64,000 bases of DNA from G963665975 sp963665975 (GTDB taxonomy: Bacteria; Bacteroidota; Rhodothermia; Rhodothermales; Bin80). A program made the position numbers and the translations under genes. The stretch lies in NCBI GenBank assembly GCA_963665975.1, contig OY762508.1, positions 1,612,001 to 1,676,000 on the forward strand. The letters run 5' to 3'. The notes under the pieces were generated by a model, which had not been told where the DNA came from, searched no databases, and was given only the letters and a program-made list of their open reading frames with translations. Shown piece by piece: positions 36,432-45,119 of this stretch. The stretch's first letter is position 1, and the number at the start of each line of letters is the position of its first letter.

Positions 36432-36446
36432 GGCGGCAAAAGAAAT

Positions 36447-36522
36447 TGGTACCGCGTACGGGATTTGAACCCGTGTTACCGGCGTGAGAGGCCGGCGTCC
36501 TGGACCCCTAGACGAACGCGGC
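36447..36522 (-). tRNA. tRNA-Glu(CTC)
   Basis: On the minus strand the gene starts GCCGCGTTCGTCTAGGGG, the usual tRNA-Glu 5' region. The acceptor stem pairs with ACGCGGT, the anticodon stem is CCGGC/GCCGG with loop CTCTCAC, and the T arm is ACGGG/CCCGT around TTCAAAT. The anticodon is CTC. The 3' CCA is encoded (TGG at 36447-36449), unlike in the tRNA-Arg of this window. Confidence 0.94.
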
Positions 36523-36662
36523 AAAATGGTGTAACGGCGGCGCGCCAGACGTGTTTCACCGAGGCCCTTCGATGGAAATCCTGCAGGATGTATCTTGCCG
36601 TGCCTCCTGCGACACGAATGCGCACCGACGAAATGCCGCGTCCAGCGCCCCAATGCCCACGC

Positions 36663-38858
36663 ATGCCTGCTTTCCCGTCACGACTATACAGTCTCGCGGC
36701 CCTGTGCCTTCTCTGCGCGCCTTCCCTTGCGCAGACGGCAACACCGATCGAAATCACACGCCTGGATGGCCCGATCAATATTGACGGATTGAGCAACGAG
36801 CCTGCCTGGCAACGAGTCCCGGCATGGCTACCTGTGCAGTACGAGCCGGATAACGGAGCAGATCCGACGGAAAAGACCGAATTCCTGGTCGCCTATGACG
36901 CAGATCATATCTACTTCGCGCTCCGCGGCTACGACAGCAATCCCGAAGGCATTCGGGCAAATACGCTGTATCGAGACCGATTGAGTGGGGACGACCACTT
37001 CGAAATCATGCTGGACACGTTCAATGACAACGAGACAGCGGTCCTGTTCACCACCACGCCTACGGGCATTCGCAAGGACGCAGCGATTTCGAATGACGCA
37101 AGCGGCGGTGGCATTGCCTCGGGCGGATGGATTAATGGCGACTTTAACACCTTCTGGGATGTGGAGACTGTGGTTAATGAAGCGGGCTGGTTCGCGGAAA
37201 TCCGCGTGCCATTCTCCAGTCTGCGTTTCCCAACGCGCGAAGAGGTGGTGGTCATGGGCATCACCCTGCAGCGCAAGGTCGCACGCAAGACGGAGCGCGT
37301 CGTCTTTCCTCCGGTTCCCTCCATCGCCAATTGGGCATTCCTGAAGCCATCCCTGGGCCAGAAGATACTTCTTCGTGGCATCCGTCCAAAGAGACCGGTC
37401 TATGTGACACCGTACGGCCTCGGAGGTGTGGGGCAAACGTTTGGTGACCCGTCCGGTCGTACGAATTCCTTCGAGCGGGAGGCTGGCGTGGACATCAAGT
37501 ATCGCATCCTGAACGATCTGACAATGGATGTGACGGTCAACACCGACTTTGCACAGGTAGAGGCGGATGATCAGCAGGTCAACCTCACGCGCTTTTCGCT
37601 CTTCATCCCCGAGAAGCGGCAGTTCTTCCAGGAGCGTGCAGGAATCTTTGACTTTCGCACGGGTGGCCTGAGCAGGCTGTTCCACAGTCGCCGCATTGGA
37701 CTTACGGACGCTGGCAGGCGCGTCCGTCTCCTCGGTGGCATACGGCTCGTGGGGCGATCGGGTTTGTGGGATGTGGGGCTATTGGACATCCAGACCGCAG
37801 AGAGTGACGGCCTGCCATCCGAAAACTTCGGCGTATTCCGCGTACGCCGGCAGGTGCTTAATGCATACTCCTATGCGGGCGCAATGGCGACCAGCCGCCT
37901 CGGTCTGGACGGCAGCTACAATGTGGCCTATGGACTCGACGGGGTATTCCGGGTCCGCGGCGACGACTACCTGACGCTCCAATGGGCGCAATCGTTCGAC
38001 GAAGAACAAGCAGATCACGGGTTGGGCAGCGGACGGCTAACCGTGGAGCTGGAGCGCCGGCGGCGCCGCGAGTGGGGATACAACACCGTGCTGGCCTGGG
38101 CGGGACAATCCTACGAACCCGGCATCGGATTCACGCAGCGGAACGACTTCACGCTCCTGGACAATACCCTGTCCTATTCCTGGCTGCCTGGTGAAGCCTC
38201 CCCGCTAATATGGCATACGCTGGGCGTGCGCGGATTCGCCTTCGTGCGCAACGGCGAGCGCACGATCGAATCTGCGGAAGTGGGACCGGAATGGGACTTC
38301 TCCGCAAAATCGGGTGAAGGAGGAAGCCTGGAAGTCAAGATGAGCTACGAGGACCTGCAAATGCCCTTTGCACTGTCCGAAGAAGCCGTGGTGCCGCCGG
38401 GTAGCTATACCTTTTTTCGGGCGGCGGCCTCGTATCATGTGTCGCATACGCGGCTGTTTCAAGTGCGCCCACAGGCAGAAATCGGCACATTCTACGATGG
38501 CTGGAATATGCGTCTCGGAATACGTCCAATCTGGTATGTGTCACCACACCTGGAATTGGCCGCATCCTACCGGTACGACCGAATCCGATTTCCGACTCGG
38601 GACCAGCGATTTCATGCCCATCTTGTGCAGGTTCGGATTGGCACCGCGCTGAACACCAAGGTGTCCACAAACGCCTTCCTGCAGTACAACAGCACAGCGG
38701 ATGCCCTGTCGGCGAACGTGCGCTTTCGCTATAACATGCGCGAGGGCAACGATTTGTGGATCGTTTACAGCGAAGGTCTGACTGCGGAGCCCCATCGGCG
38801 GCTCCAGCCCGACACGCGGACGATACTGCTCAAATACACGCACACCTTCCAATTCTGA
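36663..38858 (+). CDS. DUF5916 outer-membrane protein with N-terminal CBM9-like domain
   Basis: About 731 residues from the ATG at 36663, which gives a signal peptide ending CAPSLAQ. ATGs at 36618 and 36633 are also possible; the open frame extends back into tRNA-Glu. After the signal is a carbohydrate-binding-like beta domain (about 25-215) with INIDGLSNEPAWQRVP and a characteristic YDADHIYFALRGYDSNP. The C-terminal two thirds (DUF5916) form a predicted outer-membrane barrel, including FAQVEADDQQVNLTRFSLFI and PEKRQFFQE and ending in KYTHTFQF. The function is not established. Confidence 0.85.
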   Translation: MPAFPSRLYSLAALCLLCAPSLAQTATPIEITRLDGPINIDGLSNEPAWQRVPAWLPVQYEPDNGADPTEKTEFLVAYDADHIYFALRGYDSNPEGIRANTLYRDRLSGDDHFEIMLDTFNDNETAVLFTTTPTGIRKDAAISNDASGGGIASGGWINGDFNTFWDVETVVNEAGWFAEIRVPFSSLRFPTREEVVVMGITLQRKVARKTERVVFPPVPSIANWAFLKPSLGQKILLRGIRPKRPVYVTPYGLGGVGQTFGDPSGRTNSFEREAGVDIKYRILNDLTMDVTVNTDFAQVEADDQQVNLTRFSLFIPEKRQFFQERAGIFDFRTGGLSRLFHSRRIGLTDAGRRVRLLGGIRLVGRSGLWDVGLLDIQTAESDGLPSENFGVFRVRRQVLNAYSYAGAMATSRLGLDGSYNVAYGLDGVFRVRGDDYLTLQWAQSFDEEQADHGLGSGRLTVELERRRRREWGYNTVLAWAGQSYEPGIGFTQRNDFTLLDNTLSYSWLPGEASPLIWHTLGVRGFAFVRNGERTIESAEVGPEWDFSAKSGEGGSLEVKMSYEDLQMPFALSEEAVVPPGSYTFFRAAASYHVSHTRLFQVRPQAEIGTFYDGWNMRLGIRPIWYVSPHLELAASYRYDRIRFPTRDQRFHAHLVQVRIGTALNTKVSTNAFLQYNSTADALSANVRFRYNMREGNDLWIVYSEGLTAEPHRRLQPDTRTILLKYTHTFQF

Positions 38859-38931
38859 GACCTGCGCCCACGCGGCGTAGAAACCCATCCCGAAAGCGGT
38901 GGTTCATATCACGATTTACGGAGAGGCAACC

Positions 38932-40077
38932 ATGCTGCAATCGGTATATCTCGACTACAATGCGTCAACACCCGTAGACGAACGCGTAGTTGCCCGGATG
39001 CTGCCGTTCTTCACCCGGCACTACGGCAACCCCTCGAACACGTCCCATCCCTTCGGTTGGGCGGCCAGTGAAGCCGTGGAAGAGGCGCGTGCATCGGTGG
39101 CGCAATGCCTGGGCGCTAAACCCTCTGAAATCATCTTCACCGGCGGTGCTACCGAGGCAATTAACACGGCGATCAAGGGCGTTGCACGCGCCTATGCGCG
39201 CAAGGGAAATCATATCGTAACGGTAGCCACGGAGCATAGTGCGGTCTTGTCCGCCTGCCGCGTGCTGCAGCGCGATGGTGCTTCGGTGACCCTGCTGCCC
39301 GTGTGCCCGGACGGATCCCTGGATCTAGCGAAGTTGGAGGGCGCGCTGCGGCCAGAGACGATTCTGGTCTCGGTGATGTGGGCAAACAACGAAACGGGTG
39401 TGCTTCATCGCATGGACGAAATCTCCCGCCTCGTGCGCTCACGCGGCATCCTGCTTTTCAGCGATGCCACACAGGCCATCGGCAAAGTGCCTGTCTCCAC
39501 GGACGATGTAGATTTGCTGGCTTGTTCGGCGCACAAGGCCTATGGCCCAAAGGGGGTCGGCGCGCTCTATGTGCGCTCGCGAGTGCGCATGCCACCCCTA
39601 ATTGACGGTGGGGGACACGAGCGCGGGCGTCGATCAGGGACGCTGAATGTGCCTGGCATCGTCGGCATGGGCACAGCATTCGCGCTTGCGCAGGCCGAGC
39701 TTGCCAGCGATGCAAGGCGCCTTGCGAACCTGCGCGACCGGCTTGAACATACCCTCCTGGCGCACCTGCCGAATATCGCGATAAACGGGAAGGCGGCGCC
39801 ACGCCTGCCGCAAACAAGCAGCATCACGTTTGGGGGCGTACGCGGGTCTACCTTGCTTTCCGAATTGCGCACGGTTGCTCTTAGCAGTGGCAGCGCATGT
39901 GCATCTGAATCTCCCGAGCCGAGTCACGTGCTGATAGCCATGGGGCTTTCTCTCGAACAGGCGAGGAACACGGTGCGGATCAGTCTGGGGCGCCCCACGA
40001 CGGCCAACGAGGTTGACAGTGCCGCGCAATCCATCATCAAGGCTGCACAGGAGGAGAAGGCACCCGCATGGAATTGA
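38932..40077 (+). CDS. Cysteine desulfurase (NifS/IscS-like)
   Basis: This PLP enzyme takes sulfur from cysteine for Fe-S cluster or thio-cofactor assembly. The ATG at 38932 follows a good ribosome binding site (GGAGAGG) and begins MLQSVYLDYNASTPVD. The PLP lysine is in ACSAHKAYGPKG, and the active-site cysteine is in SSGSACASESPE. Length is 381 residues. It overlaps the DUF2480 gene by ten bases and heads a three-gene operon with an SDR enzyme. Confidence 0.93.
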   Translation: MLQSVYLDYNASTPVDERVVARMLPFFTRHYGNPSNTSHPFGWAASEAVEEARASVAQCLGAKPSEIIFTGGATEAINTAIKGVARAYARKGNHIVTVATEHSAVLSACRVLQRDGASVTLLPVCPDGSLDLAKLEGALRPETILVSVMWANNETGVLHRMDEISRLVRSRGILLFSDATQAIGKVPVSTDDVDLLACSAHKAYGPKGVGALYVRSRVRMPPLIDGGGHERGRRSGTLNVPGIVGMGTAFALAQAELASDARRLANLRDRLEHTLLAHLPNIAINGKAAPRLPQTSSITFGGVRGSTLLSELRTVALSSGSACASESPEPSHVLIAMGLSLEQARNTVRISLGRPTTANEVDSAAQSIIKAAQEEKAPAWN

Positions 40078-40592
40078 TAAACCGGGTTGCACAAAGCGAA
40101 ATCGAAGTATACGATCTGGCGGCGTTGTGGGATGGCGCCCCGACCGTAGAGCTGGATATCAAGCCATTCCTTACAGGCGGCCTTGTCGTACGTGAGAAGG
40201 AATTCCGCGCCCTTGTGCGCGAGCATGCCTGGGATGCGTACACTGGCAAGCATGTCGCCGTCTACTGCTCGACGCAGGCCATCGTGCCTACCTGGGCCTA
40301 TCTTCTCGTCGCCTCGCAACTGGCGGGCCGCGTGCGCTCTGTCGCCTACGGGCGTGCGCAGGATCTTATGGAGGAGTATTATTCCCGCGCGCTCGCGGCC
40401 GAAGACTGGTCACGGTACCAGGATCGCATGGTGGTCATCAAAGGATGCGGCGCCCTTGAAGTGCCCGTTAGCGCCTATGTAACGGCCATGGCGCGGCTGC
40501 AATCTGTGACGCGGAAGTTGATGTTTGGCGAACCGTGCTCTTCGGTGCCGCTGTGGCGCCGCCGCAAAGCGGAGGCGCAGACAACGGTATGA
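40068..40592 (+). CDS. DUF2480 family protein
   Basis: A cytosolic protein of 174 residues. The conserved blocks of DUF2480 are clear: INRVAQSEIEVYDL near the start, LVVREKEFRALVREHAWDAY, CSTQAIVPTWAYLLVA, VVIKGCGALEVPVSAY and LMFGEPCSSVPLWRR. The family is confined mainly to Bacteroidota and has no assigned function. Paired conserved cysteines and the overlap with the cysteine desulfurase hint at a role in sulfur or Fe-S handling; this is inference. Confidence 0.88.
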   Translation: MELINRVAQSEIEVYDLAALWDGAPTVELDIKPFLTGGLVVREKEFRALVREHAWDAYTGKHVAVYCSTQAIVPTWAYLLVASQLAGRVRSVAYGRAQDLMEEYYSRALAAEDWSRYQDRMVVIKGCGALEVPVSAYVTAMARLQSVTRKLMFGEPCSSVPLWRRRKAEAQTTV

Positions 40593-41350
40593 ACATCGAC
40601 CTTTCGGGAAGGGTGGTCCTGGTCACCGGCGCCAGCCGCGGCATCGGGCGGGCGCTGGCGGAAGGCCTTGGGCGCGCCGGCGCCACCGTCGCCGTGCATT
40701 ACCATCGTAATCGTGCAGCCGCCGAAGCAGCCGCGGCTGAAATCGGCCGTAACACGCAGACATTCCAGGCCGACCTTGGCAATACGGCCGCATGTGAAAC
40801 GCTATTCGACAACGTCGTTGGCTCCTGTGGACAAATCGACGTACTGGTGAGCAACGCCGGCCTGGTGCACCTTATTCCCCTGGATGCGGACACGTCGGAC
40901 TGGGAGCGCGGCTGGGAGGAGACCATGCGGGTTAACCTGAAGGCAACAGAGTTGCTGAATCGGATGGCCGTGCGCCATTTTTTGCATCGTGGCGTCTCCG
41001 GACGCATCATCAATATCGCTTCCCGTGCGGCGTTCCGGGGTGACACTGCGGATTACATGGCCTACGCAGCCTCCAAGGGTGGCGTAGTCGCCCTCACGCG
41101 CACAATAGCCCGCGCCTACGGCAAGCATGGGGTGTGCGCATTCGTCGTCGCGCCGGGCTTTGTCCGCACGGACATGGCCCAGGATGCCATCGACGAGTAC
41201 GGAGAGGATTTTGTGCTTGGAGATATCGCACTGCCCCGCCTTACGCAGCCCAAGGATCTCGCTCCGATTGTAACCCTCCTGGCCAGCGGACTTGCCGACC
41301 ATGCCACCGGCGCTACAGTGGATATCAACGCTGGCAGCTACGTACACTGA
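40589..41350 (+). CDS. Short-chain dehydrogenase/reductase
   Basis: An NAD(P)-dependent oxidoreductase of 253 residues, starting at the ATGA overlap with the DUF2480 stop. Features are the Rossmann motif TGASRGIG (residues 13-20), SNAG near residue 90, the catalytic serine in NIASRAAF and YAASK as the Y-x3-K pair. The C-terminus ATGATVDINAGSYVH resembles FabG-type reductases. The substrate is unknown. It is the third gene of the desulfurase operon and overlaps the minus-strand membrane gene by 13 bases. Confidence 0.92.
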   Translation: MNIDLSGRVVLVTGASRGIGRALAEGLGRAGATVAVHYHRNRAAAEAAAAEIGRNTQTFQADLGNTAACETLFDNVVGSCGQIDVLVSNAGLVHLIPLDADTSDWERGWEETMRVNLKATELLNRMAVRHFLHRGVSGRIINIASRAAFRGDTADYMAYAASKGGVVALTRTIARAYGKHGVCAFVVAPGFVRTDMAQDAIDEYGEDFVLGDIALPRLTQPKDLAPIVTLLASGLADHATGATVDINAGSYVH

Positions 41351-41739
41351 GCCGGAGCGCAGGCACGCCACATCCACAGGATCAACGCCGTTCCCTGGGC
41401 AGCGATACACAGGTTGAGGAGAATCGCCCACGCCTCGAGGTCGCCCGTTGTCTCGGCCATATAAAACCCGAATACGGTTCCCGCGGAACCCAGGGCGACG
41501 AGCATGATTGCGCCCAGAACAACAATTTCGCGGATCCTTGCTCCTGCCGTGCGCACCATGGCGGCGGTCGCCATACCCATGGCAAGCACGAACAGAGCCG
41601 CCGCAAGCCGCCCTCCAACCCAGAGGACACCTCCTTCCGGGCTTTTGGCAATGAAGAAGATGGTGCCCAACGCGCCAAGTGTTGTCACCCCGGCGAGCAT
41701 GATAGCGGCAGTCTTGACGAGGGTGTGTATGCGTATCAT
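41338..41739 (-). CDS. Small integral membrane protein
   Basis: A 133-residue protein with four predicted transmembrane helices (about 8-30, 38-60, 72-92 and 103-124) joined by short loops; one loop is the basic AGARIRE. No family is recognised. It is the last gene of a minus-strand group with a winged-helix regulator and another membrane protein, separated from the regulator by about 27 bases, which suggests co-transcription. Confidence 0.72.
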   Translation of the reverse strand: MIRIHTLVKTAAIMLAGVTTLGALGTIFFIAKSPEGGVLWVGGRLAAALFVLAMGMATAAMVRTAGARIREIVVLGAIMLVALGSAGTVFGFYMAETTGDLEAWAILLNLCIAAQGTALILWMWRACAPAQCT

Positions 41740-41766
41740 GTGATCGATGGTCAGATGATCGGAACG

Positions 41767-42111
41767 TCAGGCTTTTTTTCGCGCGACTTCGAGGATACGA
41801 TCCATGTGGTCGATATAGGCTTCTAGCGCGCCCCGTCCCGTTTCGGTGAGCCGGTACTCCGTCTTGGGCGTGCGTGCCTGGAAACCCTTGTGGCATGTGA
41901 TGTAGCCGGCTCGCTCCAGTTTTCGGGCGTGGACACTTAGATTGCCGTCCGTTGTGCCAAGGAGCCGTTTGAGATCACCAAAGCTGAGCACTTGACCACC
42001 TGCCAGGGCGCTCACGATGGCCAAACGCATCCGCGAATGGATAAGCGGATCCAGTGTCATTTGCAGTACGGTGGCGTGCCTGCGGCTGTGCGTGCGCCTC
42101 TTATCCACCAT
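41767..42111 (-). CDS. Winged-helix transcriptional regulator
   Basis: A 114-residue DNA-binding protein. From the ATG at 42111 it overlaps the end of the upstream membrane gene by 11 bases. The domain reads MTLDPLIHSRMRLAIVSALA, FGDLKRLLGTTDGNLSVHAR, LERAGYITCHKGF and TEYRLTETGRGALEAYIDHM, a compact ArsR/MarR-like fold of the HTH_34 type. It probably controls its own operon with the two membrane proteins, a common arrangement in Bacteroidota. The effector is unknown. Confidence 0.87.
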   Translation of the reverse strand: MVDKRRTHSRRHATVLQMTLDPLIHSRMRLAIVSALAGGQVLSFGDLKRLLGTTDGNLSVHARKLERAGYITCHKGFQARTPKTEYRLTETGRGALEAYIDHMDRILEVARKKA

Positions 42112-42706
42112 AGTACTTTGCGATAATGACGCCGAAGATAGTATGGAGCCCGCCAAAGCCTGCGCAGAGCAGCACATTGCCCCAGGACATCGGCACGAGA
42201 ATAGCGATGGCGCCAAGCGCCATGAAGGAGAGCCCGAGAATCCGAACCGGCGACACGGAATACGCGCCTCCGGTCACGGTGCCCGTACCGTAGAGTAGCA
42301 GCCAGAGTCCCGGGAGCAGGCTTAAGTCCTCCGCACGCCACAACGCACCGGTAAGCAGCAGTCCCGCCACCATGGGCGGCGCAAGACTCAGGATGTATCG
42401 GCGTCCTGGCCCGGAAGCCAGTGACAGACCCCTGCGCCCGGCCTTGCGTACCAGGGTGACAACACCGATACTGGTGGCGAGGACGGCATCCAAGAGCCAA
42501 ACGGCGAGCCATTGGTCCGGCGTTGGCTGTGCCGCCGCCAACAGTGCCGCCGGCAACGCCGTCAGCCCCATGGCCACCATGCCCCAACCCGGGACAGCTG
42601 TAAACGAGGCCGAGCGGGCCATCATTTCGCGAATAGAGCGCAGGTCATTGGTAGCCTGCACCTCGGGCGGCTCGGGGCCGCGCATTGGCGGTAGGTCCTG
42701 TATCAT
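42101..42706 (-). CDS. Membrane protein co-transcribed with the winged-helix regulator
   Basis: About 201 residues from the ATG at 42706 (an in-frame ATG at 42742 exists). After a soluble segment of about 25 residues (LRSIREMMARSASF) there are five to six hydrophobic helices: GMVAMGLTALPAALLAAA, WLLDAVLATSIGVVTLV, LAPPMVAGLLLTGAL, LLPGLWLLLYGTGTV and others. The ending GFGGLHTIFGVIIAKYYGG is typical of a small family next to such regulators. The function is unknown. Confidence 0.78.
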   Translation of the reverse strand: MIQDLPPMRGPEPPEVQATNDLRSIREMMARSASFTAVPGWGMVAMGLTALPAALLAAAQPTPDQWLAVWLLDAVLATSIGVVTLVRKAGRRGLSLASGPGRRYILSLAPPMVAGLLLTGALWRAEDLSLLPGLWLLLYGTGTVTGGAYSVSPVRILGLSFMALGAIAILVPMSWGNVLLCAGFGGLHTIFGVIIAKYYGG

Positions 42707-42801
42707 GGGTCTGCGTACGCCGCAAAGTACTTTGTGTTTCAAAGTGCTTGCAATATCTCCGCATATAGGAGAGTCTTGATCGCGGTTCTTACCTTCATGC
42801 C

Positions 42802-43977
42802 ATGCCTACTCCGATTGCCTCGCTCCACGAGCTTTCCACGCCGTGCATCGTTATCGAACGGCGGCGTCTGGAAGCAAATCTCGTGCGGATGCAGACCCGC
42901 GCGGCCAGTCAAGGGGCCGTGTTGCGACCCCATACCAAAACGCACAAAACGGTGGCCATCGCGCGTCGCCAGCAAGAGCTTGGTGCGCAGGGGTTAACGG
43001 TAGCCAAGGTCGGCGAAGCGGAGGTCTATGTCGAGGCTGGATTTGACGACATCTTCCTCGCCTATCCTGTTGTCGGGCCACGCAAGCACGAGCGGCTCGC
43101 CGCGCTGTCCCCGCAGGCACGCATCACCTTCGGCATTGACACCCTCGAGGCTGCACACAGGGCATCTGCCATCTATACCGAGCACGGACAGCGGGCTCGC
43201 GTGCTCATCGAAATCGACACGGGCGGCAACCGATGCGGCAGACGCTGGGACGACGCCACGCTGCCCGCCTTTGCGCAGGCTGTCGCCGCACTGCCCGGCC
43301 TTGCCGTCGCGGGTATCTTCACGCACGAGGGGCATGCCTACGGAGGTCCGACTGGCGAAGAGTCACAGGCTTCCGCCCTGCGCCGCGTAATGGAAGAAGC
43401 CCGAAATCGTATGCTGCGCGTGGCCGCGCGCCTCTGCGGTGCGGGGCTGCCACGCAAGGATTTCGTTATTTCGATCGGATCTACGCCTTCCATGACCGTA
43501 TTCGAAAACCGGGAATTCGAAGGCTTCCGCATTACGGAGATCCGTCCGGGCAACTACGTCTTTCACGACAGGACACAGGTCGCACTTGGCGTAACAACCC
43601 TGCAGGATTGTGCGCTTACGGTACTCTCCACCGTGGTGAGCAAGCATCGCGATACATTGGGCGCCGAGCGGCTCTTCCTGGATGCCGGCAGCAAGGTGTT
43701 GACATCCGATCGGGTATCCGGCGCTGAGGGATACGGGTGCCTCCTCTACAACGCTGCTACGATGGTAGAGCACCCTCACGTACGTCTGGCAGCCCTGTCA
43801 GAAGAGCACGGTTGGGCCCGCGTTCGCGGCGGCGCGACCTATGTGGTCGGAGACAGGGTCCGCGTGGTCCCCAATCATGCGTGCGTCGTCGTGAACACGC
43901 AGGACGAGGTGTTTCTGGTTGACGGGCAGCAGGTCGTCGCCCGATGGCCTGTTGACGCCCGCGGACGCGTCCGATGA
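42802..43977 (+). CDS. D-threonine aldolase-like PLP enzyme
   Basis: A fold-type III PLP enzyme of 391 residues (alanine racemase N-terminal barrel plus D-serine dehydratase-like C-terminal domain). The PLP lysine is in RPHTKTHKTVAIARR. SIGSTPSM and RPGNYVFHD follow. The C-terminal VPNHACVVVN supplies the His and Cys metal ligands seen in D-threonine aldolase and D-serine dehydratase. It would cleave D-threonine or related beta-hydroxy D-amino acids. The gene heads a plus-strand run with an alcohol dehydrogenase and a sialidase-like protein. Confidence 0.88.
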   Translation: MPTPIASLHELSTPCIVIERRRLEANLVRMQTRAASQGAVLRPHTKTHKTVAIARRQQELGAQGLTVAKVGEAEVYVEAGFDDIFLAYPVVGPRKHERLAALSPQARITFGIDTLEAAHRASAIYTEHGQRARVLIEIDTGGNRCGRRWDDATLPAFAQAVAALPGLAVAGIFTHEGHAYGGPTGEESQASALRRVMEEARNRMLRVAARLCGAGLPRKDFVISIGSTPSMTVFENREFEGFRITEIRPGNYVFHDRTQVALGVTTLQDCALTVLSTVVSKHRDTLGAERLFLDAGSKVLTSDRVSGAEGYGCLLYNAATMVEHPHVRLAALSEEHGWARVRGGATYVVGDRVRVVPNHACVVVNTQDEVFLVDGQQVVARWPVDARGRVR

Positions 43978-44080
43978 CCCGCCGAATGAACCCACCACTC
44001 AGTCCTCCGTAGCCGTGGACACTATCCTTCATCGCTGCGCCGTACATTGGAGCCTATTCCCTTCCACGAGATAGAGAGTC

Positions 44081-45118
44081 ATGCAGGCAGTAATGAAAGT
44101 CGCGCCCGGCGTGGGGAACATAGAACTCCGCGACATCCCCGATCCGGACGCATCATTCGGGCAGGTCTTGCTCAAGGTTCACGCCGCAGGTCTTTGCGGC
44201 ACGGATATTCACATTTATCTGGACGAATTCAAATCCAATCCACCCGTCGTGCTCGGCCATGAGGTCTCCGGTGAAGTGCTCGCCGTTGGAGAAGGGGTGG
44301 GCGGCGTAGAGCGTGGCCAGCGCGTTACGACCGAAACCTATTTCTCCACATGCACCACCTGCCGCTACTGCCGGTCGGGACACACCAACCTGTGCCTGCA
44401 GCGGCGCTCGATCGGTTCGGCCGTGAACGGCGGCTTCGCTGAGTACGTGGTCGTCCCTGCGACCAATCTGCACACGCTGCCGACAAGTATTTCGTATCGT
44501 GAAGGGGCGCTAACAGAACCGCTCGCATGCGTGGTTCACGGCATGCTGGGCCGTGAAGCAACCGTTCGTGCTGGCGACACGGTAGTCATAGCCGGCCCCG
44601 GCACGATCGGCCTCTTGACCCTGCAGCTTGCGAAGGCCGCTGGCGCCCGTGTCATCCTGCTCGGCACCGGAGAAGACGCCAGGCGGCTCAGCATAGCGGA
44701 ACAGCTGGGCGCCGACCATACGGTAAACGTGCAGACCGTCGACGCCCTGACGCTTGTGCGAGACGTTACCGACCAGGGGCTTGGTGCTGACGTCGTCTTT
44801 GAATGTTCCGGGGCCGGTGCCGCCGCGCGGGGCCTACTGGACATGGTCCGCCGCCGAGGACGTTATGTGCAGGTGGGGCTGTTTGGCAAGCCAATATCGT
44901 GGGATGTGGACCAGATCTGTTACAAGGAGTTAGTGGTCACCGGCAGCAATGCCAGCACCCCTGAGTCGTGGGGCCGGGCGATCCGCCTCCTGGAAGACGG
45001 CATCGTCCGCACGGAACCCTTGATCACGCATGCGTTCCCATTAGGAGATTGGGAGGGGGCCTTCCGTACGTTTCATGAAAAGAGTGGCATCAAGGCACTC
45101 TTCAGACCACACCTGTAA
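44081..45118 (+). CDS. Zinc-dependent alcohol dehydrogenase (medium-chain)
   Basis: A 345-residue MDR-family enzyme. The catalytic zinc ligands are Cys in AAGLCGTDIHIY and His-Glu in VLGHEVSGEV. The structural zinc site is CTTCRYCRSGHTNLC. The NAD-binding motif is VVIAGPGTIGLLTLQLAKAAG. The overall pattern is closest to sorbitol or L-threonine dehydrogenase-like enzymes; the substrate is not determined. It ends one base before the start of the sialidase-like gene. Confidence 0.93.
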   Translation: MQAVMKVAPGVGNIELRDIPDPDASFGQVLLKVHAAGLCGTDIHIYLDEFKSNPPVVLGHEVSGEVLAVGEGVGGVERGQRVTTETYFSTCTTCRYCRSGHTNLCLQRRSIGSAVNGGFAEYVVVPATNLHTLPTSISYREGALTEPLACVVHGMLGREATVRAGDTVVIAGPGTIGLLTLQLAKAAGARVILLGTGEDARRLSIAEQLGADHTVNVQTVDALTLVRDVTDQGLGADVVFECSGAGAAARGLLDMVRRRGRYVQVGLFGKPISWDVDQICYKELVVTGSNASTPESWGRAIRLLEDGIVRTEPLITHAFPLGDWEGAFRTFHEKSGIKALFRPHL

Positions 45119-45119
45119 G

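Noticed and set aside
36465..36662. Upstream extension of the DUF5916 gene
   Set aside because: It overlaps tRNA-Glu on the other strand and puts about 65 non-conserved residues in front of a clear signal peptide.
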